From Daldinia sp. FL1419 (lineage: Eukaryota; Ascomycota; Sordariomycetes; Xylariales; Hypoxylaceae), in the NCBI GenBank assembly GCA_025201765.1, contig MU623349.1, positions 124,001 to 188,000 on the forward strand: a stretch of DNA of 64,000 bases, in the 5' to 3' direction. Made by a program: the position numbers and the translations under genes. This document shows, one piece after another, positions 22,590-33,785 of this stretch (position 1 is its first letter; the number at the start of each line of letters is the position of its first letter). The notes beneath the pieces were generated by a model. That model saw only the letters and a list, made by a program, of their open reading frames with translations, made no database searches and was not told where the DNA came from.

Positions 22590-24432
22590 AGTTCGTAGTG
22601 GTTGTATATATAGGTAGGTACCTTTTTGATCGTGATTTGGAGTGAATGAACTTTTTTGTTTTTCCGGAAGAAGTCTCGTAGAGGAGCTGTAGCTTGTACT
22701 CTGAATTATATGACAATCTTGATAATGTGAAGTGGCGTCTGGAAAATGTAACTTGCTAGGTATTTTAGCAAGTGAAAAATGTTGAATACGGTCTGAATCA
22801 TAATATGTACGAGTGCACACAAACTGGAAATTGGGTTTAGAGGTACTTATTATTTATTACACGTCAACTACAAAATCATGCCTTTTATCACGGTGACGAG
22901 ACAATAGCTTTGTCCGTCTGAAGTAAGGCGAATCGGCTGTTGCTGAAAGATCCAGCTGTATCTCTCTATGCTCCAGTCAGGCCTTTGTGCTGCAAGCTTT
23001 GACTGGATGACTGGGAGGCTTTCTTTTTCTCCCACCACCCAGCCTATTCGGTATTATAGAACCTATGATCTGAATTGTTGTTGTAGGATTGCATTGAATC
23101 TAATCGTTTATCGGTAGCACAATTTGATCCGATCTTTAGACAAAAAAAACTGGCAAAGGTTTTACAACTGCGATCCCGGAGCATTACATACCATCTTATT
23201 CCACATTGGTGATTTAATATTGTTGTGCGAAGTGCGAGTTTCGAGAATGAAGAAGAATAACAATGCTATTGCACCTACACAATGCCCTTGATCGTCGTTG
23301 GAGCTTGGTGCTGTTCATCCTCCTAAAAGAAAGGACGAAAGTCAAACTCCTACGTCATATGGCGAGATAGCGTTGCTGTGTTTACTTGTATTTGACATTG
23401 CATCTTTCACATTTCGCACCTAGCCTACCTAAGTAGGTACGTAGGTATTCTTTGCATTGATATCTGCATCATCGCGTGCGCATCTGAGTTTGAGGTGTTT
23501 AAATCCAAGGTCCGCTTATATAAAATAGGGGGAGGTTACTAGCCTGACCTAGGCTCAGGGGCTACGCACGGATGGATCTTGGCTGACCCAGTTAATATGG
23601 TTGTACCGGGACTTGGTATCCACCTAGCTGCCTAACCCAGGTAAGTACATACTTCTTATTAGGTTCCATATCAGTAGATTTATTTATGCAGTATGCATTA
23701 TCATATGCATTATCATCTGCATCATCTATCGTACAATCACAGCTGAAAGCCAAACTGTCAACCTACCAACTTCATCAGACAAATATGACTGACGTACCTA
23801 ATACTTGGGCCAATGAGCAAGGTACATACAGTATTAACTGGGAATGTTTCCCTATCAAATCATTTCTTGATGCATTCACCTTGGAGATAAACCTGCCGCC
23901 AATGACGTTTCAAGCTACTCTATTCCCAGCGACTTGGGATCCAGACTAAGCCGAATAAACCCAAAGAAAACCAAAGAAGCCCCCAACTAAATCGGTGGGG
24001 CTTTTCGCGGTATTTCGCGGTATTTTGTAGCACGTTGACTCGCTAAAAGTCTTGGGCTGGATCAGGTTCGCTGGGCAGCTGGGCAGCCGGGCCACCATGA
24101 GACGTCACAGATGCTGGACGCCTTTATTAGTACCACGCGATTTATTACTATTTATTATTAGGTATCGGTATTCATCAGATTATCTAACGTACCTATGCGG
24201 GTTAGTTATGTGTGTATTCGTTTGCTGACTTTTCTCTATCCTTTTCGGCATCTACCTGGTTTTACTATCTACCTAGGTAATTAGTTGCCTACTATTAAAA
24301 ATCTCGATTAGGTACTAACATTACTATTCCTCTGACCTATCCCCTTGGTTGGAATAAATCCGTCTTACCATCATCTTACATACGACGTGAGCATCTGTTT
24401 GCTCGTGTGGAGTTGTAAATAATATCATCATC
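22590..24432. other. Intergenic region upstream of phospholipase C
   Basis: About 1.8 kb between the divergent acidic-protein and phospholipase C genes. It holds dispersed ACCTAGGTAGGT-type motifs (about 22608-22622, 23420-23450 and 24262-24275), a doubtful small frame (23686-23949), and a hairpin AAGCCCC/GGGGCTT at 23977-24003 followed by two copies of TTCGCGGTATT. Confidence 0.5.
23686..23949 (+). CDS. Doubtful small ORF
   Basis: 87 codons from an ATG. The first 14 codons are built from a repeated 12-bp TATGCATTATCA-like unit, which makes the start suspicious. The second half (from MTDVPNTWANEQGTYSINWECF) reads like a possible small protein but matches nothing I know. No signal peptide. 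It may be an exon, a decayed gene or chance. Confidence 0.2.
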   Translation: MQYALSYALSSASSIVQSQLKAKLSTYQLHQTNMTDVPNTWANEQGTYSINWECFPIKSFLDAFTLEINLPPMTFQATLFPATWDPD

Positions 24433-26481
24433 ATGGCAGAAACAACACCCCTCCCTCCGAACGAATCGCTCCACCAAGCTGGGGGCGGTCAACCTGCTGT
24501 TGAAGATGTCAGTATCAAAGAAATTAGGACGTCTACATTACGATATCTAGAGAAAATCTACGCTACGTATGCCGACCCAATCGACAAACAATGGCGTAAG
24601 GACTCTATCGTCGAGTTTCTACATCATGTCCAGGCAGATAGGGTGTCAGACCCCTTAGGCGATGTCGCAAGTCGGGACTCGCTTGATTTTCCTGGCTTCT
24701 TACACTACATGGCATCTTCCGCAGCTAACGCACTGGCGCCGGCTGCCTCAGACCCACAGCATCTATCGTGGCCCCTGGCTAGCTATTATATTAGCTCCAG
24801 CCACAACACCTACCTGACAGGAAACCAACTAAACAGTGATTCCGATGCGGATGCCTACAAAAATGTGTTGTTGCGCGGCTGTCGCTGTGTCGAAATTGAC
24901 GTCTGGGACGGTGATGAATCGGATATCGACACTTCAGATACTTCAGATAGCTCAGACAGTTCCGACGACGAAAATGCTCGTGATATCAAGGCCGTGAGGA
25001 AGATGAGTCGCAGCGAGAAGATCGCATCGAAACTACCTGGGTCCCTAACCAGCCGACTTGAAAAGACATCGTTAGGCAAGCGTCTTACGAAGAAGAGCTC
25101 CGTGGAGAAGGATTCCACGGCGGAGAAGAAGGATGGAAATCTCGGTATCGGAGCTCCGCTAGAGAAAACATTAAGTCCGCAAACAATCACAGTTGAACCT
25201 CGGGTTTTGCATGGTTACACCCTTACCAAAGAAGTTTCATTCCGCGAGGTATGCGTGGCTATTGAAAAGAGCGCTTTCATTGTTACCGATCTACCACTTA
25301 TTGTTAGTCTCGAAGTTCACTGCAGCCAGGAACAGCAGGAGGCGATGGTACGTATTATCAACGATGTCTGGGCCGAACACCTATTACCTCCACCTAAAGA
25401 TGACACCAAGTTTCTTCCGGCCCCCGGTGATCTACGCCGCAAAATTCTCGTTAAAGTCAAGTACACACCACCTAACGCCTCCGCATCGGCGGCTGATGCG
25501 GAGTCCGCCGACCGACTCCCTCCCGGAGCCGAATCGGATCCTAATGCAAAGGCTACTACACAGCAGAAAGTAAAGAAAGCGTCTAAGATTATCCAGGCGT
25601 TGTCAGCACTGGGTGTGTATACCCGAGGTGTATCGTTCAAATCCTTGTCTCAGCCTGAGGCTTCTATGCCGACGCACATATTCTCGCTCTCGGAAGGTGG
25701 AGTAGCCGAGGTTCATCAAAACGAACCGGCGAAACTCTTTGAACATAACCGCGAATATCTGATGAGGACATACCCGTCTGGTATGCGCATCGGTTCTTCT
25801 AACCTCGACCCAGCTACCTTCTGGAGAAAGGGCATCCAAATCGTGGCCCTCAATTGGCAGAAGTGGGATGAAGGAATGATGCTAAACGAGGGTATGTTTG
25901 CCGGCACTGGCGGATATGTGTTGAAGCCCGAAGGCTATCGTGGTCGGAAACCCGTCGTTCTCGATAATGATGAGAAGAAGCTCGCACCTGTACCAGCATC
26001 CGAGACAATCCTGCACCAAACACTCGATCTCAACATCACTGTGATTGCAGCGCAGAACCTACCGATGCCCGAGGACGACGACAAGGAAAGTGGGTTCAAG
26101 CCATACGTCAAGATAGAGCTACACGTGGAGCCACCGCACGAAGAGCACCTCACCCTAACCGGCACCGCCCCAGGGTCTACCTCGACCAGAGCTAAAGAGG
26201 GCGAGTACAAAGCGCGCTCCAAGACCCAACGCGGGATCCATCCGGACTTCAAGTCTGAAATACTGGCCGTGGCCAAGGCTGTTCCTGGTGTCGTACCCGA
26301 GCTAACTTTCGTACGATTCCTAATCAAGGACGACGAGATCGGACGCGACGACTTGGCCGCATGGGCATGTATCCGTCTGGACCGACTACGTAGCGGATAC
26401 CGATTCGTGCATCTGTTTGATAATGAAGGGAAAGAAAGCGACGGCGTGCTGCTCGTCAAGGTGGAAAAGAAGCTTGCTTAG
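24433..26481 (+). CDS. Phosphoinositide-specific phospholipase C
   Basis: 682 aa in one exon. An EF-hand-like helical N-terminus (about 30-105) precedes the PI-PLC X box, which has SSSHNTYLTGNQL with catalytic His124, RCVEIDVWDG, and the second catalytic His260 in VLHGYTLTKEVSF, then LIVSLEVHCSQEQQ. A Ser/Asp- then Lys-rich insertion of about 90 residues (161-250) splits the X box. The Y box (about 390-500) contains SLSE, NPAxFW-like NLDPATFW and GYVLKPEGYR. A C2 domain follows (about 530-680), beginning LNITVIAAQNLP. The enzyme hydrolyses PIP2 to IP3 and diacylglycerol at the membrane in calcium signalling. No PH domain is visible, as in several short fungal PLCs; which fungal paralogue this is cannot be decided here. 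Confidence 0.93.
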   Translation: MAETTPLPPNESLHQAGGGQPAVEDVSIKEIRTSTLRYLEKIYATYADPIDKQWRKDSIVEFLHHVQADRVSDPLGDVASRDSLDFPGFLHYMASSAANALAPAASDPQHLSWPLASYYISSSHNTYLTGNQLNSDSDADAYKNVLLRGCRCVEIDVWDGDESDIDTSDTSDSSDSSDDENARDIKAVRKMSRSEKIASKLPGSLTSRLEKTSLGKRLTKKSSVEKDSTAEKKDGNLGIGAPLEKTLSPQTITVEPRVLHGYTLTKEVSFREVCVAIEKSAFIVTDLPLIVSLEVHCSQEQQEAMVRIINDVWAEHLLPPPKDDTKFLPAPGDLRRKILVKVKYTPPNASASAADAESADRLPPGAESDPNAKATTQQKVKKASKIIQALSALGVYTRGVSFKSLSQPEASMPTHIFSLSEGGVAEVHQNEPAKLFEHNREYLMRTYPSGMRIGSSNLDPATFWRKGIQIVALNWQKWDEGMMLNEGMFAGTGGYVLKPEGYRGRKPVVLDNDEKKLAPVPASETILHQTLDLNITVIAAQNLPMPEDDDKESGFKPYVKIELHVEPPHEEHLTLTGTAPGSTSTRAKEGEYKARSKTQRGIHPDFKSEILAVAKAVPGVVPELTFVRFLIKDDEIGRDDLAAWACIRLDRLRSGYRFVHLFDNEGKESDGVLLVKVEKKLA

Positions 26482-26767
26482 GTGGCAGGTTTTGAGTCTC
26501 GAAACGAAGTAGAGGAGGTAAGACGTTGCATCAAGGAGTGCCGGATAATGTAGGTTGGTTGTGGGTGAGACCATATGGATAATGTACCTAACCTGTTGTT
26601 GTAGCATTGGTCGGTGATCATCATATTTAGCAAGCATAGTTGGATATAGATCTAAAAATCTGGATATATTTACGATCCCCGCAAAGCAAATGGTATCTAC
26701 AGCAAAGTATGCGCCTGTTGCTAATCTTCGCACCCAAACGCCCATTCGTATATACCTACGCACTCGG

Positions 26768-28948
26768 TCATGAATGCCCTAACTCAGGCTCGACTGTGCT
26801 ATGATTATCCGTGGTTGATATGAGGTTGATTGCGCCCCAAGTACCATCGTCCTCCATGTTAGCGCGGACCGTCTGAAAGGCGCGCAATCTGGTTGCATAC
26901 GCGTAGTCGGAGATGTGCGAGTCTTGGGCGTCTTGGAACTCCCATTCACTCTCTTCGATATCTCCTGTTGAATGCGTATAATGGACCGTCCGAAACGAAG
27001 TGTAGTCCCGCTTATTTCTCGGGCAGGGAGAATGGGAGAATCGAGATGCCGGGCTTTGATATTCCAAGAGCACATCATCTGGATCATTAAACTCGTGGGG
27101 TTTAGCAGTACTAGAGGTTGAGATCGGTGGCCGAGAAGTAGTTCCATTATGGGAAGCGGTTGTGGATTGAGTACTAGGTGCATCCTCTGCACCTTCTTGA
27201 ATCTTAGATTGGAATTCCGGCGTCTGCCTCATCAGCAAGTCGTACTCAAAAAGATCACCAGAGCAGATATCCCCGAAAAGCTTTTTCATGTTAATATCCT
27301 TTTCCGCCCAATGCTTTAGGTCCACCGTGCAGGGCCAAATATCTCTTGGCTTAAATGTCTCGACGAAATGCCGAAGTTCAGGCAGAGAAGAATGTCTGGC
27401 ATATGGAAAGGTGATTTCATTTGGAAGACCATCGGCATGCTCTTGTCCTTCGATCTTGTTTACCGGATTTTGGATAGCTTTAACCTTTCTAGTGAGCGAT
27501 TTGATTATCTCTGCTAGAGAACATTCATCTTCGGAGCTGAAGTTTCCAATATCAATGTCGACGTCCCTCGAATCAGCCAATGCTTTCTGGAGAAATTGTG
27601 TAACCATGGGCTCTAGGTCGCCTAGTATCTCACCTTTTTGTTCGATCCTGCTTTGTTAGCATATGCGCAATTGAAAGACGGCCCGGGAAAGCCTACAGTT
27701 CTAACAATGCTATAATACTCTCTTTTTCAAGGGTGGATTTCTGTGCGAGGTCGTCCCCGCCTCCGCCGATACCAACCTCAATCATGTCTCGTCCATTCCT
27801 TAGATGAGCCACGATTGGCTGAATCGACACGATTGACTTTGTCTCCGTAACCTTGCAACCCATACCCTTCTCGCAGCTATGAATACGTACGTCTTCGTCA
27901 AGCGTCAAGCACCCCTCTCGTTGGTTGTTGCCGCAAGTGAAGCCCACAAGATAAGGGGCTTCCTTGGTCAAATGAGTTTGGGCGGCGTAACGATTATCTG
28001 ACGATCTGGTAGCGAGGGATCTATAAACGCCCATCTTGTATTTGTCGACGTGAATCTGGAGGTATGGTTAGCGATGTTACTAGTCACAAACGAAGTAACA
28101 TACCTTGGAGTCTAAAGCTTTTGATAAGGCAACCCAAACCTCTTCGTATCTGCGGACGAAATTAGATTCAATTGGATCCATGACGCGAAAATCCTACCCG
28201 TAAGTCCATGCTTGCACGCAAAAAATTGTGTCTTTTGGATAGAGAGCGACTTTCTCTAGGAGTTCGTGGAGCCCCTCAGCTTTGGTCTGTAAAGCGAAGT
28301 TGTCCAATATTGAAGTGTCAAGATATATGCGGTCAAGGGTTTTCAATCTAGTAGAGTACTCTACCATGCTAGGATTCCTCGCAATAGAATTTACCCACCA
28401 TGGTTCGCTCCTGATGTCCCCGGTATATAAGATGGCTTTGCCATTGCCTTCGATAACTGCATATCGGATTAGCATTGGCTGTGAGATGTTAGTAGGCTTG
28501 CGTACGAAACATAACCGCACCAGCGCAGTGATTTGCGTCGAGTAGCGTAACCTGTATGGTCTCGGTAGGATCTAAGCCGATCTTGGTCGGGGTATCCAGA
28601 GGAATCGGCTTTAAGACTTTGGCTAGATGCTTATATGTCTGCATCCGTGGATTCTCAAGTATACCCTTAGCATAGTTTAATCGGCAAGGGTACTTTTCAA
28701 GCCGTAGCAGTATTTCCTTGGTAGCAGCCGAACAATAAACACTATACGATCCTTGGTGAGCTGGGTGATTTATATGTACTTGGTATACGATCTTCTTACA
28801 ACGGACTTCTGAGGGTATTGAGCCCAGCGAGATGGTCGCTATGAACGTGGCTTAAGAAGCAAGCTAGAGGAGGCTGTTTATTTAATCCGCGAAAGAAGTC
28901 AATCCTAATGTCGGGGAATTCGCGTATGATGCCATCGAAAGTTGACAT
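26768..28948 (-). CDS. Artemis/SNM1-like metallo-beta-lactamase/beta-CASP nuclease
   Basis: Six exons rebuilt: 28948-28800, 28741-28506, 28456-28198, 28149-28104, 28055-27697 and 27647-26768; all junctions are GT-AG and keep phase; 642 aa. The MBL zinc motif is SHVHSDH at residues 33-39 (H34, H36, D38, H39), followed by DANHCAGAVMF and LYTGDIR. The beta-CASP part has YLDTS, then PYARHSSLPELRHFVETFKPRDIWPCTV (motif B His and motif C Val). This order is that of SNM1-type DNA nucleases, closest in layout to Artemis/SNM1C, used in crosslink repair or end processing in the nucleus. The C-terminal 170 residues are Ser/Thr-rich and probably disordered. I took ATG 28948 because the frame further upstream opens only with a TTG. 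It converges with phospholipase C. Confidence 0.9.
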
Positions 28949-29792
28949 GGCAGCTTGTAGGGAGTGAGCTGCAATACTACGGGGCAATGACTCGGGACCT
29001 TACAAAATGCAGTTCTAACGTAGCAGACCCCCGGGAATGGCTTTTGATGGTAGAGTTTAGATTTGAGGAACAAAGGAGATATAAAAGAGGCATGGTTTGA
29101 AAAAAAAATACATTATAAGAAATAATAGAGACGGCATCTACGCTAACAGATACCTACTACCTAACCTTAGGTAGGTAGGTAGATACCACCTAACCTTACA
29201 TGGTAGGTTCCATTCTACATAACTTCCATGGGTGCGTAACTTTAAGGTACCTCCAACGTTCTCCGCCAGCTGTCCGGCAACTGCAATTCTCTGGACTTCG
29301 AAGGCAGCTAGTTTATGGCCCAGGGGGGCCAAGTTCCAGCGTCTATTTTAGAAGGGCAAACACATCTCAACCCACTTCCATCCACTTTTAGAGATCCGTT
29401 TATCATTTTATCTTGCAACGCGTTTTAAAAAGATTGATCCAGCGACATTTAGGATTTCTGTTTCGACATAATTATCTCACCAATTAAATTCCACGTTACT
29501 AGGGTTTATTTAGGAATCGTTGTCTACGAATCAATATTTCCGCGTGGCGCAAGCGACATGAAAAATAAGGGATACGGCATTGAAAATGCAGATACGGCGT
29601 ATTCAGCCCCGTAGTCTTGCGGGTTGGATCGGCCGTAGGACCTCTTAGCTTTAGAGACCGTCATGGAAATGCTGTGCTACCCCTATATATTTCGACAATT
29701 CTACAAGATTATATTAATTTGGCTCTCAAGTCCATTTCATGCTCTCGAGTTTTATTCTTCAATATCGCCTTACTGGACCACGCGAAAACACA
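28949..29792. other. Divergent upstream region
   Basis: Between the nuclease gene (minus) and the methyltransferase gene (plus). It includes a dense cluster of the dispersed motif at 29148-29215 (CTACCTAACCTTAGGTAGG with repeats of TAGG). No coding frame is supported. It is a likely shared promoter. Confidence 0.5.
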
Positions 29793-30671
29793 ATGACAGA
29801 ACCCATGGACACGACTCCCCCGTCGACCTCGAATGAGAGCAACGAGGTCGGGAATAAAATAAAAATCACCTTAACAGGACCCCAAGAAACGTTATTTGGG
29901 CCGTTAATATCCAGAGCGACGGACGCAAAAGCCGAGTATTCCATTCTCAAAGATACTGACTCTTGTCGAATCTTGGATCGGATTGATCACGACTTGGACA
30001 AATTCGGTATCAACGAGACGCACGCCATGATGTATGCTCTCCGGACCCTGCGCTTAGACACCTGGACCACCGAGTTCCTCTTAAACAACCAGGAAGCGAC
30101 GGTCGTCTACCTAGCCTGCGGCCTAGACGATCGCTTTCGCCGCATCAAAGCCGACATGACCAAAGTTCGCTGGATAGACCTCGACCTACCCGACGTCGTG
30201 GAACTTCGTGCCAAGCTCATTCCTAATCCGGAGGGTGACTACCGATTGATCGCTGCGGACGCGACCGATAAAACATGGCTCGAGCAGATCCCTGCTGACC
30301 GCCCTACCGTCGTCATCTGTCAGGGGTTAATCATGTTTCTGGAGGAAGAGTCTGGAAAGCGTATGATCCGTCAAGTTATTGACCACTTCAAAACGGGCCA
30401 TCTTATTATCGACGCAGTCGGCACCGTCTTGCTCTCTTTGCAAGACCAGGTCGATACACTGGTAGCCACGGGTTCAAGTTTCAAGTGGGGCGTTGACGAT
30501 CCCAAGTCGCTCGAATCTATTCATCCACAGCTGAAGATGGTGAATGCTTTGGGACCATCCGAACTTGGTGATAATGTACACTTGCCTCTTGGGACACGTT
30601 TGATGTTGTCAACTTATTCGGACCTACCCTGGCTTAAATATCTAACTTCCTATATGCGATTCAATTTTTAA
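29793..30671 (+). CDS. LCM-family (TcmP-like) SAM-dependent methyltransferase
   Basis: 292 aa from ATG 29793 (CACAATGAC context); an in-frame ATG at 29739 would add 18 residues with no domain value. The protein contains the Leu-carboxyl-methyltransferase-like core: an N-terminal R(I/L)LDRIDHDLDKF region, LRTLRLDTW, the SAM-binding VVYLACGLDDRFRR, WIDLDLPDVVELR, then LIAADATDKTWLEQI and VVICQGLIMFLEEE. These are family hallmarks of tetracenomycin C-type O-methyltransferases and PPM1/LCM proteins. Substrate is unknown: fungal members occur both in secondary metabolism and alone, and no biosynthetic cluster surrounds this one. No signal peptide, so cytosolic. It converges with the vWA gene, leaving about 200 bp between the stops. 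Confidence 0.85.
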   Translation: MTEPMDTTPPSTSNESNEVGNKIKITLTGPQETLFGPLISRATDAKAEYSILKDTDSCRILDRIDHDLDKFGINETHAMMYALRTLRLDTWTTEFLLNNQEATVVYLACGLDDRFRRIKADMTKVRWIDLDLPDVVELRAKLIPNPEGDYRLIAADATDKTWLEQIPADRPTVVICQGLIMFLEEESGKRMIRQVIDHFKTGHLIIDAVGTVLLSLQDQVDTLVATGSSFKWGVDDPKSLESIHPQLKMVNALGPSELGDNVHLPLGTRLMLSTYSDLPWLKYLTSYMRFNF

Positions 30672-30879
30672 GAATAGCGATGCATAATGTGGTGTTTTGG
30701 AGTATCTGGTTTCTATTTCTTTTTTTTTCTTGGGCTAACTACAAATCAACGAGCATCTGGCGAAAGAAATGCGCATGGGTATCATACCCTTTCCCGGCGA
30801 AAGAGAACTCACGAAGCTTGGATACCCTAGGTAATAGGATATTTCTAGGATACATAGGTAGATGGGTCATTTTTCAATA

Positions 30880-31758
30880 CTATTCCCCCTGTTTGTCGAG
30901 AGACCTTTCTACGGCCCCTAGGACAACCTTTAGCAAGTCGTCAGGTGACAAGTCGCCCAAATGTCCACTCCATGTTGTTGTATCGACCATGTCTCTGATG
31001 TCTAATGCGTCGCTCAAGTAGTCGTCCGCGTAATCTAGCGCCTGGCATGCTTGCTCGTCCTTGCCAACGCGGAAGAACTGCACGCCGACCTGGTACGGTG
31101 GTGCGCCCAAAATATCCAGCTTCCGTGCTGTTCGAATCAATGTGTCGTACGGATTATCGTCTGTGATACCGGCTGTAATTACGATAAGATTGAGTGGCCT
31201 AACTGTACTACTCGATTCCGTACCCCCGTCCTTGCGACTCTGTTCATAATCGCGTACATATCGGTCAAGGATATGGCTAAGCCGGTGATCGAGACGACAA
31301 TGGCTTCCGAGTTTCTTGATGCTATCAAAAATTCCCGCCACGTTGTCGCGCATGTTGGACACTCCGACCGACTGTCCTATGTGTAGATATCCCGAACGAT
31401 CCGCACCAAGCCCGAGGGCTGTGTACATGTAGTAGCCGCGTGGGCGGTGGTTGACAAAGTAGATGTCTATACCGTTCTGGTCGCGCTCCGTACATATCGG
31501 CGCAATCTTCTCTAGCAGTAGGCCGACTTCGCCCCAGTGTTTAAACATGTGTTTGGAGTCGTCGATAAGGAAGACGGTATCGAAGTGCCTAAGGAATGCG
31601 TAGGGGTCTTCGTCCGTGGTGATATGCTTGCGTGTCAGTTTGTTCTGGCGTCGCTTGTTTCCGGTAGAATTTGCTGACCCATCTGGGTTCAGATATGGAC
31701 CTGGTGGCATCGTCGGCTCCAAGGGGTACGGAGGGAACGATTCCTGGCGTTCAACCAT
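30880..31758 (-). CDS. von Willebrand factor A domain protein
   Basis: Start taken at ATG 31758 (292 aa); the frame is open upstream to a TTG at 31788. A proline-rich N-terminus (about 1-45) leads to a vWA domain: FDTVFLIDDSKHM at about 60-71, then LLEKIAPICTERDQNGIDIYFVNH, a GIFDSIKKLG helix, and LNLIVITAGITDDNP. The order and spacing fit a vWA fold. The metal-binding MIDAS motif would be DxSxS; here it reads D-D-S-K-H, so the last Ser is missing and metal binding may be weakened. In filamentous fungi such proteins are intracellular and of unknown role. No signal peptide. Confidence 0.8.
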   Translation of the reverse strand: MVERQESFPPYPLEPTMPPGPYLNPDGSANSTGNKRRQNKLTRKHITTDEDPYAFLRHFDTVFLIDDSKHMFKHWGEVGLLLEKIAPICTERDQNGIDIYFVNHRPRGYYMYTALGLGADRSGYLHIGQSVGVSNMRDNVAGIFDSIKKLGSHCRLDHRLSHILDRYVRDYEQSRKDGGTESSSTVRPLNLIVITAGITDDNPYDTLIRTARKLDILGAPPYQVGVQFFRVGKDEQACQALDYADDYLSDALDIRDMVDTTTWSGHLGDLSPDDLLKVVLGAVERSLDKQGE

Positions 31759-32553
31759 GACGACCGACGCGGCTTTTTTTGGCTTCAACAGCCGAGTATG
31801 AGAAGGAAATCGTTACTATGCTTAGGTAGGTGAAAAGTAACGGGACTAATCGACTTATTGCATCAGAATTGAGAGAGTAATTATAACCATTGGATGAGAA
31901 AAATCTCAGTAGAATATATAATGCGCGGGATCCACTTTTATTGTTTGGCTGTATGGCCTATCGTCGGAAATCACGGCTTGAAAAGGGGGGACCTTCTGGT
32001 TTGAATGGCCAAATTACCTAAAGTTCAAGGTAATCACGTTCGATATATCCAAACCTTCCAATTAGTACAACAACAACAGATGAAAACTGACAAGTCCAAA
32101 AAGCTAAGTACCGAGGTAGCTAAGGTACCTCTCTCGAAGGTAGCTGACTACTAACATTAGTACTATGGAAGTAACTGTTGTCACTTGTCACTCCAAAACC
32201 TTCCCCATCTCGTCTCTGCGCCGTACGACAGGGCATTAATTTGTAGGTCCTAGATGCCATCAAACTTGGCAGGTGTACTCTTTTGGACGTTTATTAGCAG
32301 TAGTCATTATCCTCTTTATTTCCTTCGAAGTACGACTTGGCTTTCATTACGCAGCCCGACTATGAATGGCGACTCTGGGTAGGGGTGACCTTTACTTGAC
32401 GACAAAGGGGCTTTGCTTTACTGCCGCCTTGTCTACTATTTTAACTGGGCCAAGCTGCATAGCAATCCGAAACTTGATTGATCTATCATCTTGCTCAATT
32501 TACCTACCCTTCAGATCTTCCTCAAACTAACCAGATTTTCTAACGTTTACGAC
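31759..32553. other. Divergent upstream region
   Basis: Between the vWA gene (minus) and the STAND-like gene (plus). Motif copies include CTTAGGTAGGTG near 31822 and GCTAAGGTACC near 32120. No gene is recognised. Confidence 0.5.
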
Positions 32554-33261
32554 ATGTCTCGATCAGTAAAGAACGCCTTTAGATCGCATACCATGTCTCA
32601 GGACAAGCTCATCAGGAGCGCACATGGACTGGATGTGGCGCTGGATTGTATAAGCCACTTCGAATCTCTTCAAGACAAAGGCGGATACGATATCGGCAAG
32701 GAGTTCCCGTACGAGCTATACAAAAAGGGGGTTCAGCAAATGCTCTTAAATATATGGATGGCAAATGCACCTAGTATACAAGCACTAGATGGCTTGAATC
32801 GTAACTACTCCGCAGGCTATGCTGGCAGGGAATTTGCGAGGTCCCTCCGTGTACGCTGTCCAGAAAACGCCATCGTTCTTCGGGTCTACGTGAAAAACCG
32901 AAATGCATCTCCAAAGGCAGTATTACTCCATATTCTTGGCTCATTGATCTGGAGCCTGATAGCCCTCGTGCCTAGAGAATTTACTTCCTCCGATGGGTTG
33001 CACCATAGAAAATTTGAGACCCTTATGAGTCGCGGACATGGAAGTATCGAGGCAGGCTTAGAAATACTTGAGTCATTACCTCCATTGGAACTCGGTGGTA
33101 GAAAGCTGCTCTGTATCGTTGATGGCTTGGACCTCGCCGAGGAGAGGAACACCTTAGAGCGGTTGCAGCGATTGCTTGCTATTTTGGGCGACGTGATATG
33201 GAAGAACCGCGCCCACTTGATTTATACTCTTAGTAGGAAGAGCCAAGTGATCAGGTATTAG
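32554..33261 (+). CDS. STAND NTPase-like fragment, function unknown
   Basis: 235 aa from ATG 32554 (the frame opens earlier only at a TTG). The C-terminal third has a Walker-B-like strand KLLCIVDGLDLAEE with D190-D193, then a strand and Arg (AHLIYTLSRKS, R228) resembling a STAND/NACHT sensor. I do not see a Walker A (GxxxxGKS/T) loop; where it would sit, the sequence reads SAGYAGREFARSL. The protein stops soon after the Walker B/sensor region, so it is either a short relative with no nucleotide site, or a truncated NLR-like gene. The stop lies in a GTATTAGGTG context, so a downstream exon cannot be excluded, but none was convincing. Confidence 0.5.
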   Translation: MSRSVKNAFRSHTMSQDKLIRSAHGLDVALDCISHFESLQDKGGYDIGKEFPYELYKKGVQQMLLNIWMANAPSIQALDGLNRNYSAGYAGREFARSLRVRCPENAIVLRVYVKNRNASPKAVLLHILGSLIWSLIALVPREFTSSDGLHHRKFETLMSRGHGSIEAGLEILESLPPLELGGRKLLCIVDGLDLAEERNTLERLQRLLAILGDVIWKNRAHLIYTLSRKSQVIRY

Positions 33262-33777
33262 GTGTAAAAAGTAATATTAGATATTGAATTAGTATTAAAG
33301 TGCTTAGGATAATAGAATCATGTTCTTCGAATAGGAATCAGACCAGCATGCTCCGCACGCGCGCATCGCCTATGACTTGGAGCAGGCCCAGGGATAGCTG
33401 TGGCCGGGTATGTTGACGCTTCGATCCGGCAGTTCGGATCTTAATACTAACCATGCATATCGCCGCATCGTCGTTGGCTAATTACTTACTTGCCAAGCTG
33501 GGGGGAAATACCCAGATATGGATTGTACCTGTCTGCCAAGGTAACAGGGGAGCAAGCCTCGTGAGCCTTTCGACATTCCTAAGGAGGAAAGGCGATAAAG
33601 ATAACAAAGACAAAGAAGCTTTGGCTAGATTCTAGGTTGACAATCCTTTCCCCGCGGTAGCATCGTAGTACGGCGGCCTGCAGCAATTGGCAATTCGCAA
33701 TTTACGCGTCAATCGCGAGCGAGCTATGCCGATAACTACTATGTAGTATCTAAGTAAGGGTTAACTAGGTAGGTAGG

Positions 33778-33785
33778 TATAAAAG
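33778..33785 (+). promoter_or_regulatory. TATA-like element upstream of DPP IV
   Basis: TATAAAAG lies about 150 bp upstream of ATG 33929 and just after a TAGGTAGGTAGG motif. A consensus splice donor GTAAGT (33787) follows two bases later, so this is either a TATA box or the end of a leader exon; see the matching finding. Confidence 0.4.

Noticed and set aside
23977..24003. Intrinsic terminator-like hairpin followed by T-rich DNA
   Set aside because: Eukaryotic DNA does not use such terminators; it may be chance or a small repeat.
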